Below are positions 17,195-24,265 of a DNA stretch of 39,068 nt, piece by piece (the stretch's first letter is position 1; each line of letters starts with the position of its first letter). Both the position numbers and the translations under genes were made by a program. The stretch is from positions 1 to 39,068 of the forward strand of contig JALELB010000014.1 of NCBI GenBank assembly GCA_022768805.1, given 5' to 3'. Below the pieces are notes generated by a model. The model worked only from the letters and a program-made list of their open reading frames with translations. It searched no databases and was not told the origin of the DNA. The DNA comes from Ruminococcus sp. GTDB lineage: Bacteria; Bacillota; Clostridia; Oscillospirales; Ruminococcaceae.

Positions 17195-18457
17195 TTACTT
17201 TCCGGAGAACAGATCGGTGAAGTCGAAGGTTGCAAAGTAGTCCGCAGGGGTTTCCGCCCGGCGGATCAGCTTGAAGCTGCCGTCCTCGCACAGCAGGATT
17301 TCAGCGGAGCGCAGCTTGCCGTTGTAGTTGTAGCCCATGGAGAAGCCGTGAGCCCCGGCGTCGTGAATAGCCAGATAGTCCCCCATGTCGATCTTCGGCA
17401 GCATCCGGTCAACGGCGAACTTGTCGTTGTTTTCGCAAAGACCGCCGGTTACATCGTACTTGTGGTCGCAGGGCTCGTTTTCCTTGCCCAGCACGGTAAT
17501 GTGGTGGTATGCCCCGTAGATTGCCGGCCGCATCAGGTTTGCCGCACAGGCGTCCACCCCGATATATTCCTTATAAATGTGCTTTTCGTGTACAGCCTTG
17601 GTGATCAGGTTGCCGTAGGGACCAAGCATGAACCGGCCCAGCTCCGTAAAGATGGCAACGTCCCCAAGGCCTGCGGGAACCATGATCTCCTCGAATGCCT
17701 GGCGGACGCCCTCGCCGATAGCCAGAATGTCATTGGGCTTCTGGTCAGGCCGGTAGGGGATGCCGATGCCTCCCGACAGGTTGACAAAGCGGATATCCGC
17801 ACCGGTCTCCTTTTTCAGCATCACGGCGGTTTCAAACAGTACCCGTGCCAGCTTGGGGTAGTAGGCGTTGGTGACGGTATTGCTTGCCAGGAAGGCGTGG
17901 AGGCCAAAGTGCTTTACGCCCTTTTGCATCAGAATCCGGAAGCCGTCAATCAGCTGCTGGGTGGTAAAGCCGTATTTTGCTTCTCCCGGATTGTCCATTA
18001 CGTGGGTTTCAATTTCAAAGTGCCCTCCGGGATTGAACCGGCAGCAGATGGTTTCCGGCAGCCCGGCAACTTGTTCCAGAAATTCAATGTGGGTAATGTC
18101 ATCCAGGTTGATGTATGCCCCCAGCTGCTTTGCCAGCTTGAAATCCTCCGCCGGGGTCACATTGGAGGAGAACATAATGTCGCTGCCGGAAAAGCCGCAT
18201 GCTTCACTCATCATCAGCTCCGTCAGGGAGGAGCAGTCCACGCCGCAGCCCTCCTCCTGTAAAATCTTCAGGATAAAGGGGTTGGGCGTAGCCTTCACTG
18301 CAAAATACTCCCGGTAGCCCTTGTTCCAGGAGAATGCCTGCTTCAGCTTCCGGGCGTTTTCCCGGATTCCCTTTTCGTCATAGAGGTGGAAGGGGGTGGG
18401 ATACTGGGCGGCAATTCGCTCTACCAGTTCCTTGGTTGCAAATGTAGTTTTCATCAT
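17195..18457 (-). CDS. lysA: Diaminopimelate decarboxylase
   Basis: A 420-residue fold-type III PLP enzyme. The Schiff-base lysine lies in FAVKATPNP (about residue 53). VDCSSLTEL, HAFLASN, LSGGIGIPY and the C-terminal GGLCENNDKF and GYNYNG stretches are the expected barrel and dimer-interface motifs. CENND replaces the more usual CESGD form, which may mark a clade variant. It converts meso-diaminopimelate to lysine, the last step of lysine synthesis. Its ATG overlaps the TGA of the TrmB-like gene (ATGA), so translation is coupled. A related decarboxylase acting on another carboxylated diamine cannot be fully excluded. Confidence 0.85.
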   Translation of the reverse strand: MMKTTFATKELVERIAAQYPTPFHLYDEKGIRENARKLKQAFSWNKGYREYFAVKATPNPFILKILQEEGCGVDCSSLTELMMSEACGFSGSDIMFSSNVTPAEDFKLAKQLGAYINLDDITHIEFLEQVAGLPETICCRFNPGGHFEIETHVMDNPGEAKYGFTTQQLIDGFRILMQKGVKHFGLHAFLASNTVTNAYYPKLARVLFETAVMLKKETGADIRFVNLSGGIGIPYRPDQKPNDILAIGEGVRQAFEEIMVPAGLGDVAIFTELGRFMLGPYGNLITKAVHEKHIYKEYIGVDACAANLMRPAIYGAYHHITVLGKENEPCDHKYDVTGGLCENNDKFAVDRMLPKIDMGDYLAIHDAGAHGFSMGYNYNGKLRSAEILLCEDGSFKLIRRAETPADYFATFDFTDLFSGK

Positions 18458-19155
18458 ACAGATCCTTTCTCATTTTGATACAGCTCAATCAGCTGAATTT
18501 CGTTGCGCATGGCTTCCTTGAACAGGTCGATCAGGTTCTTTTTGCGGGAATAGAGACAGGTGCCGTCCGACGTCAGATCTCCCGTCAGCACTGCGTTGGA
18601 GTCTACAATCAGCCGGATCTGCCCCGGGTGACAGTCAGCAGTGTAGAACCGGATATCCGGCTGGGAAAAGGGCGCATCCGTAATCACCGTTACCTGCCTG
18701 CCCCGTTCTGCAGCGGCTTTCAGACTGGGGATCAGCGGCTCCAGACAGGCCCGTTCTGCCGATAGGTACAGCCGCTCCGCCGCATGCTCAATCATGAAAA
18801 TTGCCTTGTCGGTCATATTGCCTTGTCCGCCAATGGTAAGGTAGCCTTCTGTTTCCGCTTCCCTGGGGCGCAGCTGTTCCGAAAGGGTTTCCTTCAGCTC
18901 CCCCAGCATGCGGATCCGGTTGCCGCAGAATTCCTCCGGTCTCACTGCCACATACCTGGTGGCGGTATCCTCCAGCAGGTAGGCGGCGCCCTTTTCCACA
19001 AGGCTGGCCAGGGAGGTGTAGCAGTTTGACCGGGAGATGCCCAGCTGTTTGGCGACCTCATAGCCGGTCATGGCACCGTCCGTAATGAGCGCCATATAAA
19101 TCAATGCCTCCTGGCGGGTGAGGGCAAACTGCATCAGCATTTCCGCCGCATCCAT
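18454..19155 (-). CDS. TrmB-family transcriptional regulator
   Basis: A 233-residue protein. The N-terminal winged helix (about 5-75) carries FALTRQEALIYMAL and GYEVAKQLGISRSNCYTSL. A short helical link leads to a phospholipase-D-like effector domain (about 110-230) with RQVTVITDAPFS and IRLIVDSNAVLTGDL. TrmB proteins are best known as sugar-responsive regulators. Here the gene is translationally coupled to lysA, so autoregulation together with lysine synthesis is plausible; the ligand is unknown. It has its own promoter at 19193-19221. Confidence 0.82.
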   Translation of the reverse strand: MDAAEMLMQFALTRQEALIYMALITDGAMTGYEVAKQLGISRSNCYTSLASLVEKGAAYLLEDTATRYVAVRPEEFCGNRIRMLGELKETLSEQLRPREAETEGYLTIGGQGNMTDKAIFMIEHAAERLYLSAERACLEPLIPSLKAAAERGRQVTVITDAPFSQPDIRFYTADCHPGQIRLIVDSNAVLTGDLTSDGTCLYSRKKNLIDLFKEAMRNEIQLIELYQNEKGSV

Positions 19156-19192
19156 TTTTCACTTCACCTCTTGAGTAGTATCTTTCAGGAAC

Positions 19193-19221
19193 ACTATACC
19201 ACGTTGACGGGCGTTTGTCAA
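19193..19221 (-). promoter_or_regulatory. Promoter of trmB-lysA
   Basis: Minus strand TTGACA (19221-19216), 17 nt, TATAGT (19198-19193); AAGAGGTG lies upstream of the ATG at 19155. Confidence 0.85.
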
Positions 19222-19354
19222 GCCCTGTTTGCAGAAAACAGCGGAAATCTGTCGAATATGGGCGGAAGAATTGTATGGTTTTTGGCAATTTTATATTATT
19301 TGCCTGTATTTTGGTTCGATTTTAGTGGTTTTACACAAGAATCAATCTGGTAGG

Positions 19355-19383
19355 TTGACCTTTTTATTAAAATGCGCTATAAT
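19355..19383 (+). promoter_or_regulatory. Promoter of the EAL-domain gene
   Basis: TTGACC 19355-19360, 17 nt, TATAAT 19378-19383. The leader to the chosen start is about 100 nt and holds repeated GGGATG/CATCCC words (from 19398 on) that could form alternative hairpins. No known riboswitch motif was recognised. The interval 19222-19354 shows nothing else. Confidence 0.85.
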
Positions 19384-19490
19384 ACATATATATTGTGGGG
19401 ATGGTACGAGAAAAATCGCACATCCCAGTATCCCATACAGACAGAACGGGATGCACAGACGATCGACATTACAGACGGGGGGAATACACT

Positions 19491-21968
19491 TTGAGAAAAA
19501 GTGATATCGTTTCCAGGGTCAACTATGGCAGTCTGTCAGTAGACGTGCAGGAGCACAACCGCATTATCGTGGTGGATGCCGGATTCTATGCGATTACCGG
19601 CTATACCATGCAGGACGTAATGGAGCAGCAGCTTTGCTTTCAGGACCTCTTTGTCAAAGAGGACTACCCGATTTATGCCAAGGAGCTGAGTGCCATTCTG
19701 GCCATACAGGATACAGCGTATCTGGAGCACAGGCTCCAGCGCAAGGACGGCAGCATCACCCATGTATTCTGTCTTGGCAAGCAGAGAAAGGACGAGAACG
19801 GCAGGCTGATCGGAGAAATCACGCTGACGGATATTTCCCATATCAAACGGCTCCAGGCAAAGTACAATGAAACGGAGCTGGAGCTTGAGGCGCTGATCCA
19901 GAACCTTCCCGGAAGCGTCAGCATTGTGGAAATCAAGGAAACCGCCATGCATCTGCTCCACGCAACGGAGAGTTATTTCCGTCAGTTCGGCTATACCCGG
20001 GAGGAGTATATGGCAACCTCCAACGGCGGAATTCTGGGCAAGCTGTTCTATCCCCAGGATCTTCCGATTCTCAACCAGCAGATTGAAGCAATTGTACGGG
20101 GCGAGAAAACCATCTGTATGCAGGTGCGGGCAGTCCGGAAGGATCAGTCCCTCATGTGGTTGGATGTGCGGGGGCAGTTTCTCCGGATGCAGAACGGGAA
20201 TCCCCTGTTCTATCTTGCCACCTTTGATATTACCAAGGCAAAGCAGCGGGATGAGGAGCTGCGGCTGCAGACGGAGCGTTATCAGCTGATTGCCGAGCAT
20301 ACGGACGAGCTGTTTTACGATTATGACGTAAAGCACGACATACTGCATCTGCCCCAGAATTACCTGCCGGTGCGGCAGGGGAAAATTCCGGCGGCGATTA
20401 CCGGCTATCTGAAGCGGAGCATTCCCAAGAAGGTTGTCCACCCGGAGGATTACCCCCGTTTTCTGCGGGAGCTGATGTCCTGCCTGACGGAGGAAAAGAA
20501 AACCTCTATTGAGGTGCGGATACGCATGCCGGATATGGAGGATTACGAATGGTACCGGCTGATCTGCGTGTGCTCTGCCAACGAGCAGGGAGAGATTGTA
20601 CGGCTGTTCGGCAGACAGAGCAGCGTGGACAATCTGAAACGGCTGAAAAAAACCGTCAGTGAGGATAAACGCATCATCGAGCGTTTGTCCACCACGGATC
20701 CTGTCACCGGGCTGCTGAACCGGGTTACCTTCAAGGAGCGCTGCGGGCTGTATCTGGAGGATGCGGATTCCGATGCCTGCTACGCTCTGGTATATTCGGA
20801 TTTTAATGATTTTTCTTATGTGAACGATAATTTCGGGTACGATTCGGGCAATACTATGCTCTATGAGTTCGGTTCCATGATTAGCGCCTCTCCGGCAACC
20901 GTATTCGGCAGCCGGATCAATTCGGATTATTTTCTTTGTCTGATGAAAACCGGCACCCGGGACGAGCTGGAACAGCTGGTACGGGAACGGGATGCGCTGT
21001 TTATCCAGCGGCAGCGCAGGAAATATCCCACCAGTGAAATTCAGGTGGCAACCGGCATCAGCTTTATTGATCCCCGGCACTTTGACGTAACGGTGGATAT
21101 AGACAACGCCAATCTGGCACGTCGGAAGGCGAAAACCGGCAAGAATGATCTTTGCTGCGTGTATTATGAAGCGCTGCGGGCGGCACGGGCAAGGGAAAAA
21201 AACATTGCGGCGGAGCTGCACGGTGCCATTGCCTCCCATACAGTGGAGCTGTTTTTGCAGCCGAAATTCATGATGGATGATCTGCAGATCATCGGTGCAG
21301 AGGCACTGGTGCGCTGGCGCAATGCGGACGGCACCTACCGGATGCCTTCGGAGTTTATTGAAGTGCTGGAAAAAGTGGGCTATATCGTGGATCTGGATTT
21401 CTTCATGTACGAGGAGGTTCTGCGGTGTCTGCGCCGCTGGCAGGAGGACGGCAGACCCCTGGTGCCCATATCCGTGAATTTCTCCCGGCTGCACAACAAT
21501 TATCCCGATTTTGTAGACCGGGTTATCGGGCTTGCCCGCCGGTATCAGATAGACAGCCGCTATATTGAAATTGAGGTTACGGAAAGTGCATTTGCCTCAG
21601 ACGCAGAGCAGATGGAAAGCAATCTGCGCCGTCTGCGGGAAGCCGGCTTCTCCATTGATATTGACGATTTCGGTAAGGGCTATTCCTCCTTGAGCCTGCT
21701 GATGGGCTCCCCCATCGACGTAATCAAGGTGGACAAGGCGTTTGTGGACAGCATCGAGCTTTCCGAAAAGCACCGGGAGTATTTCAAGCGGATGTGCATG
21801 CTGATCCAGGCAACGGAAAAGGAGATCGTGTTTGAAGGGGTGGAGAACCGGAACCAGGCGGATTTTCTTTGCGCCTGCGGCTTCAAGAAGGCACAGGGCT
21901 GGCTGCTGGACAAGGCGGTGCCGGTTTCTGTATTTGAGCAGAAATACGTCGGCAGCCCTGCCTGCTGA
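19491..21968 (+). CDS. PAS-PAS-PAS-degenerate GGDEF-EAL cyclic-di-GMP phosphodiesterase
   Basis: The preferred start is TTG 19491, 8 nt after a G6 purine run; an in-frame ATG at 19401 would leave a leader of only about 11 nt. The 825-residue product has no membrane segment. It has about three PAS-like domains (roughly 1-125, 130-250, 255-375) and a GGDEF domain (about 395-555) whose signature reads NSDYF (477-481), so cyclase activity should be lost. The EAL domain (about 570-815) has E604-A-L-V-R-W, ISVNFSR, IEVTES, DDFGKGYSS (Asp725, Asp726), IKVDKAFV and EGVEN. These are the metal-binding and catalytic residues, so it should hydrolyse c-di-GMP under sensory control. The degenerate GGDEF may bind GTP as an activator, as in known cases. 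Confidence 0.88.
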   Translation: MRKSDIVSRVNYGSLSVDVQEHNRIIVVDAGFYAITGYTMQDVMEQQLCFQDLFVKEDYPIYAKELSAILAIQDTAYLEHRLQRKDGSITHVFCLGKQRKDENGRLIGEITLTDISHIKRLQAKYNETELELEALIQNLPGSVSIVEIKETAMHLLHATESYFRQFGYTREEYMATSNGGILGKLFYPQDLPILNQQIEAIVRGEKTICMQVRAVRKDQSLMWLDVRGQFLRMQNGNPLFYLATFDITKAKQRDEELRLQTERYQLIAEHTDELFYDYDVKHDILHLPQNYLPVRQGKIPAAITGYLKRSIPKKVVHPEDYPRFLRELMSCLTEEKKTSIEVRIRMPDMEDYEWYRLICVCSANEQGEIVRLFGRQSSVDNLKRLKKTVSEDKRIIERLSTTDPVTGLLNRVTFKERCGLYLEDADSDACYALVYSDFNDFSYVNDNFGYDSGNTMLYEFGSMISASPATVFGSRINSDYFLCLMKTGTRDELEQLVRERDALFIQRQRRKYPTSEIQVATGISFIDPRHFDVTVDIDNANLARRKAKTGKNDLCCVYYEALRAARAREKNIAAELHGAIASHTVELFLQPKFMMDDLQIIGAEALVRWRNADGTYRMPSEFIEVLEKVGYIVDLDFFMYEEVLRCLRRWQEDGRPLVPISVNFSRLHNNYPDFVDRVIGLARRYQIDSRYIEIEVTESAFASDAEQMESNLRRLREAGFSIDIDDFGKGYSSLSLLMGSPIDVIKVDKAFVDSIELSEKHREYFKRMCMLIQATEKEIVFEGVENRNQADFLCACGFKKAQGWLLDKAVPVSVFEQKYVGSPAC

Positions 21969-22033
21969 TTCTGCTGTCTTGACATTCTTTGCAGCTTATG
22001 CACACTACCTGAGCGGATACGATGTATAAATAG

Positions 22034-22073
22034 ACATGCGTCGAGGCAATCACTTTGGCGCATGTTTTGTCTT
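22034..22073 (+). terminator. Terminator between the EAL gene and thiT
   Basis: Stem ACATGCG/CGCATGT (22034-22040 with 22059-22065) followed by TTTTGTCTTT. Because it lies only about 25 nt before thiT, it could also act as an attenuator for that gene. Confidence 0.65.
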
Positions 22074-22096
22074 TGCGGAGAAAAGAGGATAATCTG

Positions 22097-22663
22097 ATGA
22101 AAGAAACCAGAACAGGAAGGCTGGTGACCAGCGCCGTGCTGCTGGCACTGGCAACCGTATTGAGCCTGATCCGGGTATACAAGCTGCCCCTGGGCGGCTC
22201 CGTTACTCTGCTGAGTATGCTGCCGGTGTGTCTGCTGTCCATCCGCTACGGGGCAGGGTGGGGCATGCTCTGCTCCCTGTTCTACGGGGTGATCCAGATC
22301 GCCCTGAGCTTTGGCGAGCTCATGAGCTGGGGTATGACCGCCGGCACCTGGGTGGGCTGTTTGTTGTTTGATTACCTGCTGGCATATGGTTCCCTGGGGG
22401 TGGCGGGTCTGTTCCGCAGACACAGCGCCGGGGGGATTGCCGGGGGCATCGGTCTTGCCATGGTGCTGCGGTTTGTCTGCCACTTTATTTCCGGCACCAT
22501 CTTTTTTGCGGTATGGTGCCCGGTGGGATGGAATGCGGCACTGTACTCCCTTTGCTATAACGGCTCCTATATGCTGCCGGAAATGGTGTTCACCATGCTG
22601 GGCGCACTGGCGTTGTTCCGTGGACCCCGGACCCGCAGCTTTCTTGCGGGCGCCAGGTCATGA
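22097..22663 (+). CDS. thiT: ECF-type thiamine transporter S component (ThiT-like)
   Basis: Start at ATG 22097 after AGAGGAT, giving 188 residues with about six membrane helices. LPLGGSVTLLSMLPV, RFVCHFISGTIFF and YNGSYMLPEM are the ThiT signature regions that line the thiamine pocket. As an ECF S component it needs a shared EcfA/EcfA'/EcfT module, which is not in this window. Thiamine genes are often under a TPP riboswitch, but none is seen in the short upstream region. No clear promoter was found either, so limited readthrough from the EAL gene is possible. Confidence 0.88.
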   Translation: MKETRTGRLVTSAVLLALATVLSLIRVYKLPLGGSVTLLSMLPVCLLSIRYGAGWGMLCSLFYGVIQIALSFGELMSWGMTAGTWVGCLLFDYLLAYGSLGVAGLFRRHSAGGIAGGIGLAMVLRFVCHFISGTIFFAVWCPVGWNAALYSLCYNGSYMLPEMVFTMLGALALFRGPRTRSFLAGARS

Positions 22664-22678
22664 ATCCTCCATATCCGG

Positions 22679-22716
22679 ATCCCCGGAGGCGGTTTCTTTG
22701 CTTCCGGGGATTTTTC
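22679..22716 (+). terminator. Terminator after thiT
   Basis: Stem ATCCCCGGAGGC/GCTTCCGGGGAT (one G-T pair) with T-rich tail TTTTTCT. Confidence 0.9.
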
Positions 22717-22751
22717 TGCCTTAACAAAACTAAAGATTCCGGTGCAAAAGC

Positions 22752-22807
22752 TTTACATGGATTTTATCCGGAACGGATTGTGCATTTTACAGGCTCCATG
22801 CTAGAAT
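22752..22807 (+). promoter_or_regulatory. pstS promoter with Pho-box-like TTTACA repeats
   Basis: TTTACAT 22752 and TTTATCC 22763 are 11 nt apart, like the 11-nt direct repeats of PhoB/PhoP boxes; another TTTACA starts at 22786. The core promoter is TTGTGC 22778-22783, 18 nt, TAGAAT 22802-22807, a weak form that fits an activated promoter. The same layout occurs before pstC at 37616-37671. Confidence 0.65.
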
Positions 22808-22834
22808 GAAATCACAGCAAAGCACTACAGGCAG

Positions 22835-22876
22835 CACCGCACAAAGCACAGCTGCACCGCATGCCTTGTGCGGTAT
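22835..22876. repeat. Palindromic repeat element, copy 1
   Basis: Arms ACCGCACAA (22836-22844) and TTGTGCGGT (22866-22874) in the pstS leader. The left arm shares CACCGCACAAAGCAC exactly with the copy at 26425-26464, suggesting a small dispersed palindromic family. Confidence 0.55.
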
Positions 22877-22907
22877 ACCTACAATCAAAACATGGAGGAG
22901 AATGTAT

Positions 22908-23744
22908 ATGAAAAAGTTTCTTGCAATGTTAAGCTGCGCAGTATTGATGGCAGCCACCGCAGTGGGCTGCGGCAGTCAGAATGACAAGATCACCGTCATT
23001 TCCCGGGAGGACGGCTCCGGTACCCGTTCCGCCTTCAGCGAACTGATGGGCGTGGTGAAGGATGAAAAGGACAACACCTTAGCAACCGCAGAGATTACCG
23101 GCAGCACTTCGGTTATGCTGACCACCGTTTCCGGCAATCAGGCCGCCATCGGCTATGTGTCCCTAGGTTCCCTCAACGACACGGTCAAGGCAGTGAAGGT
23201 GGACGGCGTGGAGGCAACCGCTGAAAATGTGAAGGCGGGGAAATATGCTGTATCCCGTCCCTTCAACATTGTCACCGGCAATGATCTGACTCCGCTGGCA
23301 CAGGATTTCATCACCTATATGCTCAGTGCAGACGGCCAGGCCATTGTGGAGGAAAAGGGTTACATCAGCGTAAGCCAGGGAGAAGCCTACAAGGCAGCAG
23401 GACAGACCGGTACGCTGACCATTGCCGGTTCCACATCCGTAGCGCCCCTGATGGAGGTGCTGGCGGATAAGTATATGGCGCTGAATACCGGCGTGCAAAT
23501 CGAGATCCAGCAGAGCGGTTCCAGTGCCGGCATCACCTCCACCATCGAGGGTGTCTGCCAGATCGGCATGTCCTCCCGGGAGCTGAAGGACAGTGAAACG
23601 GCCAAGGGCGTATCCGCCACCCGGATTGCTATGGACGGAATTGCCGTAATTGTCAACAAGGACAACAGCTGTACAGACCTTACCTCCGAACAGATCCGGC
23701 AGATCTACACCGGGGAAATCACCCAGTGGTCCGCCATTCAGTAA
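22908..23744 (+). CDS. pstS: PstS-like phosphate-binding lipoprotein with circularly permuted halves
   Basis: ATG 22908 follows GGAGGAG; the frame open upstream precedes the likely leader. The 278-residue product is a lipoprotein (Cys21 in TAVGC). In ordinary PstS, AGSTSVAP and GSSAG come first, and the SREDGSGTR loop comes after TGxITxW. Here the order is swapped: ISREDGSGTR at 31-40, then IGYVSLGSL and SRPFNIVT; then TIAGSTSVAP at 171-180, SGSSAG 203-208, SSRELKDSE, MDGIAVIVN 242-250, ending at TGEITQW. All the usual phosphate-contact loops are kept, so binding should be intact. Monocistronic; pstC and pstA are 14 kb away. Similar permuted proteins appear to exist in other Clostridia, from memory. 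Confidence 0.85.
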   Translation: MKKFLAMLSCAVLMAATAVGCGSQNDKITVISREDGSGTRSAFSELMGVVKDEKDNTLATAEITGSTSVMLTTVSGNQAAIGYVSLGSLNDTVKAVKVDGVEATAENVKAGKYAVSRPFNIVTGNDLTPLAQDFITYMLSADGQAIVEEKGYISVSQGEAYKAAGQTGTLTIAGSTSVAPLMEVLADKYMALNTGVQIEIQQSGSSAGITSTIEGVCQIGMSSRELKDSETAKGVSATRIAMDGIAVIVNKDNSCTDLTSEQIRQIYTGEITQWSAIQ

Positions 23745-23761
23745 GGTTTCCTCCTTTTTCG

Positions 23762-23792
23762 CAGACCGCAGCTTGTGCGGTCTGTTTTTTTT
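23762..23792 (+). terminator. Terminator after pstS
   Basis: Perfect stem CAGACCGCA/TGCGGTCTG followed by T9 (starting with the last stem base). Confidence 0.93.
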
Positions 23793-23828
23793 GTGCTGCT
23801 GTTCGGTGAATCCTTGCGGCGTATTGCC

Positions 23829-23857
23829 TTGACTTTTTGCGGCAAATGGGCTATGAT
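23829..23857 (+). promoter_or_regulatory. Promoter of the FeoB-associated peptide gene
   Basis: TTGACT 23829-23834, 17 nt, TATGAT 23852-23857. Confidence 0.75.
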
Positions 23858-23907
23858 GATACGGAAGAAGCCGGAGGATATTGCACAGCAGAAAGGAGAC
23901 GACCCGG

Positions 23908-24099
23908 ATGGCGTGGCTTAGCGGAAATATCGGTACAATCCTGGTGGGACTGCTTGTATGCGGACTGGTGGTACTGGCAGTGGGAAAGCTGATCCGTGAC
24001 CGGCGCAGAGGGAAATCCTCCTGCGGCTGCAGCTGCAGTCAGTGCCCGAACAGCGGCATATGCCGCAGGGAGCCGCCTGAAAAATCCAATGACCCATGA
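23908..24099 (+). CDS. FeoB-associated Cys-rich membrane peptide
   Basis: ATG 23908, 8 nt after GAAAGGAG, gives 63 residues. One membrane helix (about 6-27) is followed by a basic stretch (KLIRDRRRGK) and a cysteine cluster (SSCGCSCSQCPNSGIC). This matches the FeoB-associated Cys-rich family, normally encoded beside feoB and presumed to help ferrous iron handling. No feoA or feoB lies nearby, and the gene has its own promoter and terminator, so it is an orphan copy. The cytosolic cluster could bind iron or another soft metal; that is inference. Confidence 0.8.
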   Translation: MAWLSGNIGTILVGLLVCGLVVLAVGKLIRDRRRGKSSCGCSCSQCPNSGICRREPPEKSNDP

Positions 24100-24106
24100 T
24101 CCGGGA

Positions 24107-24135
24107 GGGTGCAGCTGTAAAACTGCGCCCTTTTT
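24107..24135 (+). terminator. Terminator after the Cys-rich peptide gene
   Basis: Stem GGGTGCAG/CTGCGCCC (one mismatch-type pair) and T5. Confidence 0.85.
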
Positions 24136-24204
24136 ACTGTCCGGGTATAGACAGCAGGGCATGGGAAGGCTCCAGAATTGGCATAGCCTTCTGGTTATAG
24201 CGGA

Positions 24205-24233
24205 TTGACACGGATGTGCTGATTTGTTATACT
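24205..24233 (+). promoter_or_regulatory. Promoter of the dockerin-bearing CE2-like gene
   Basis: TTGACA 24205-24210, 17 nt, TATACT 24228-24233; the ATG at 24266 follows about 32 nt later. Confidence 0.85.
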
Positions 24234-24265
24234 ATAACTATCTGATAAACAGGGAGGATATGTAT

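Noticed and set aside
19390..19490. c-di-GMP riboswitch in the leader of the EAL gene
   Set aside because: The conserved GEMM core words are not present; only simple GGGATG/CATCCC pairings can be seen.
21969..22096. TPP riboswitch before thiT
   Set aside because: The interval is too short and lacks the CTGAGA and other conserved TPP elements; only a terminator-like hairpin is present.
22806..22907. N-terminal extension of PstS from an ATG at 22806
   Set aside because: It begins at the -10 box, spans the palindromic repeat, and would bury the lipoprotein signal; the SD-led ATG at 22908 is clear.
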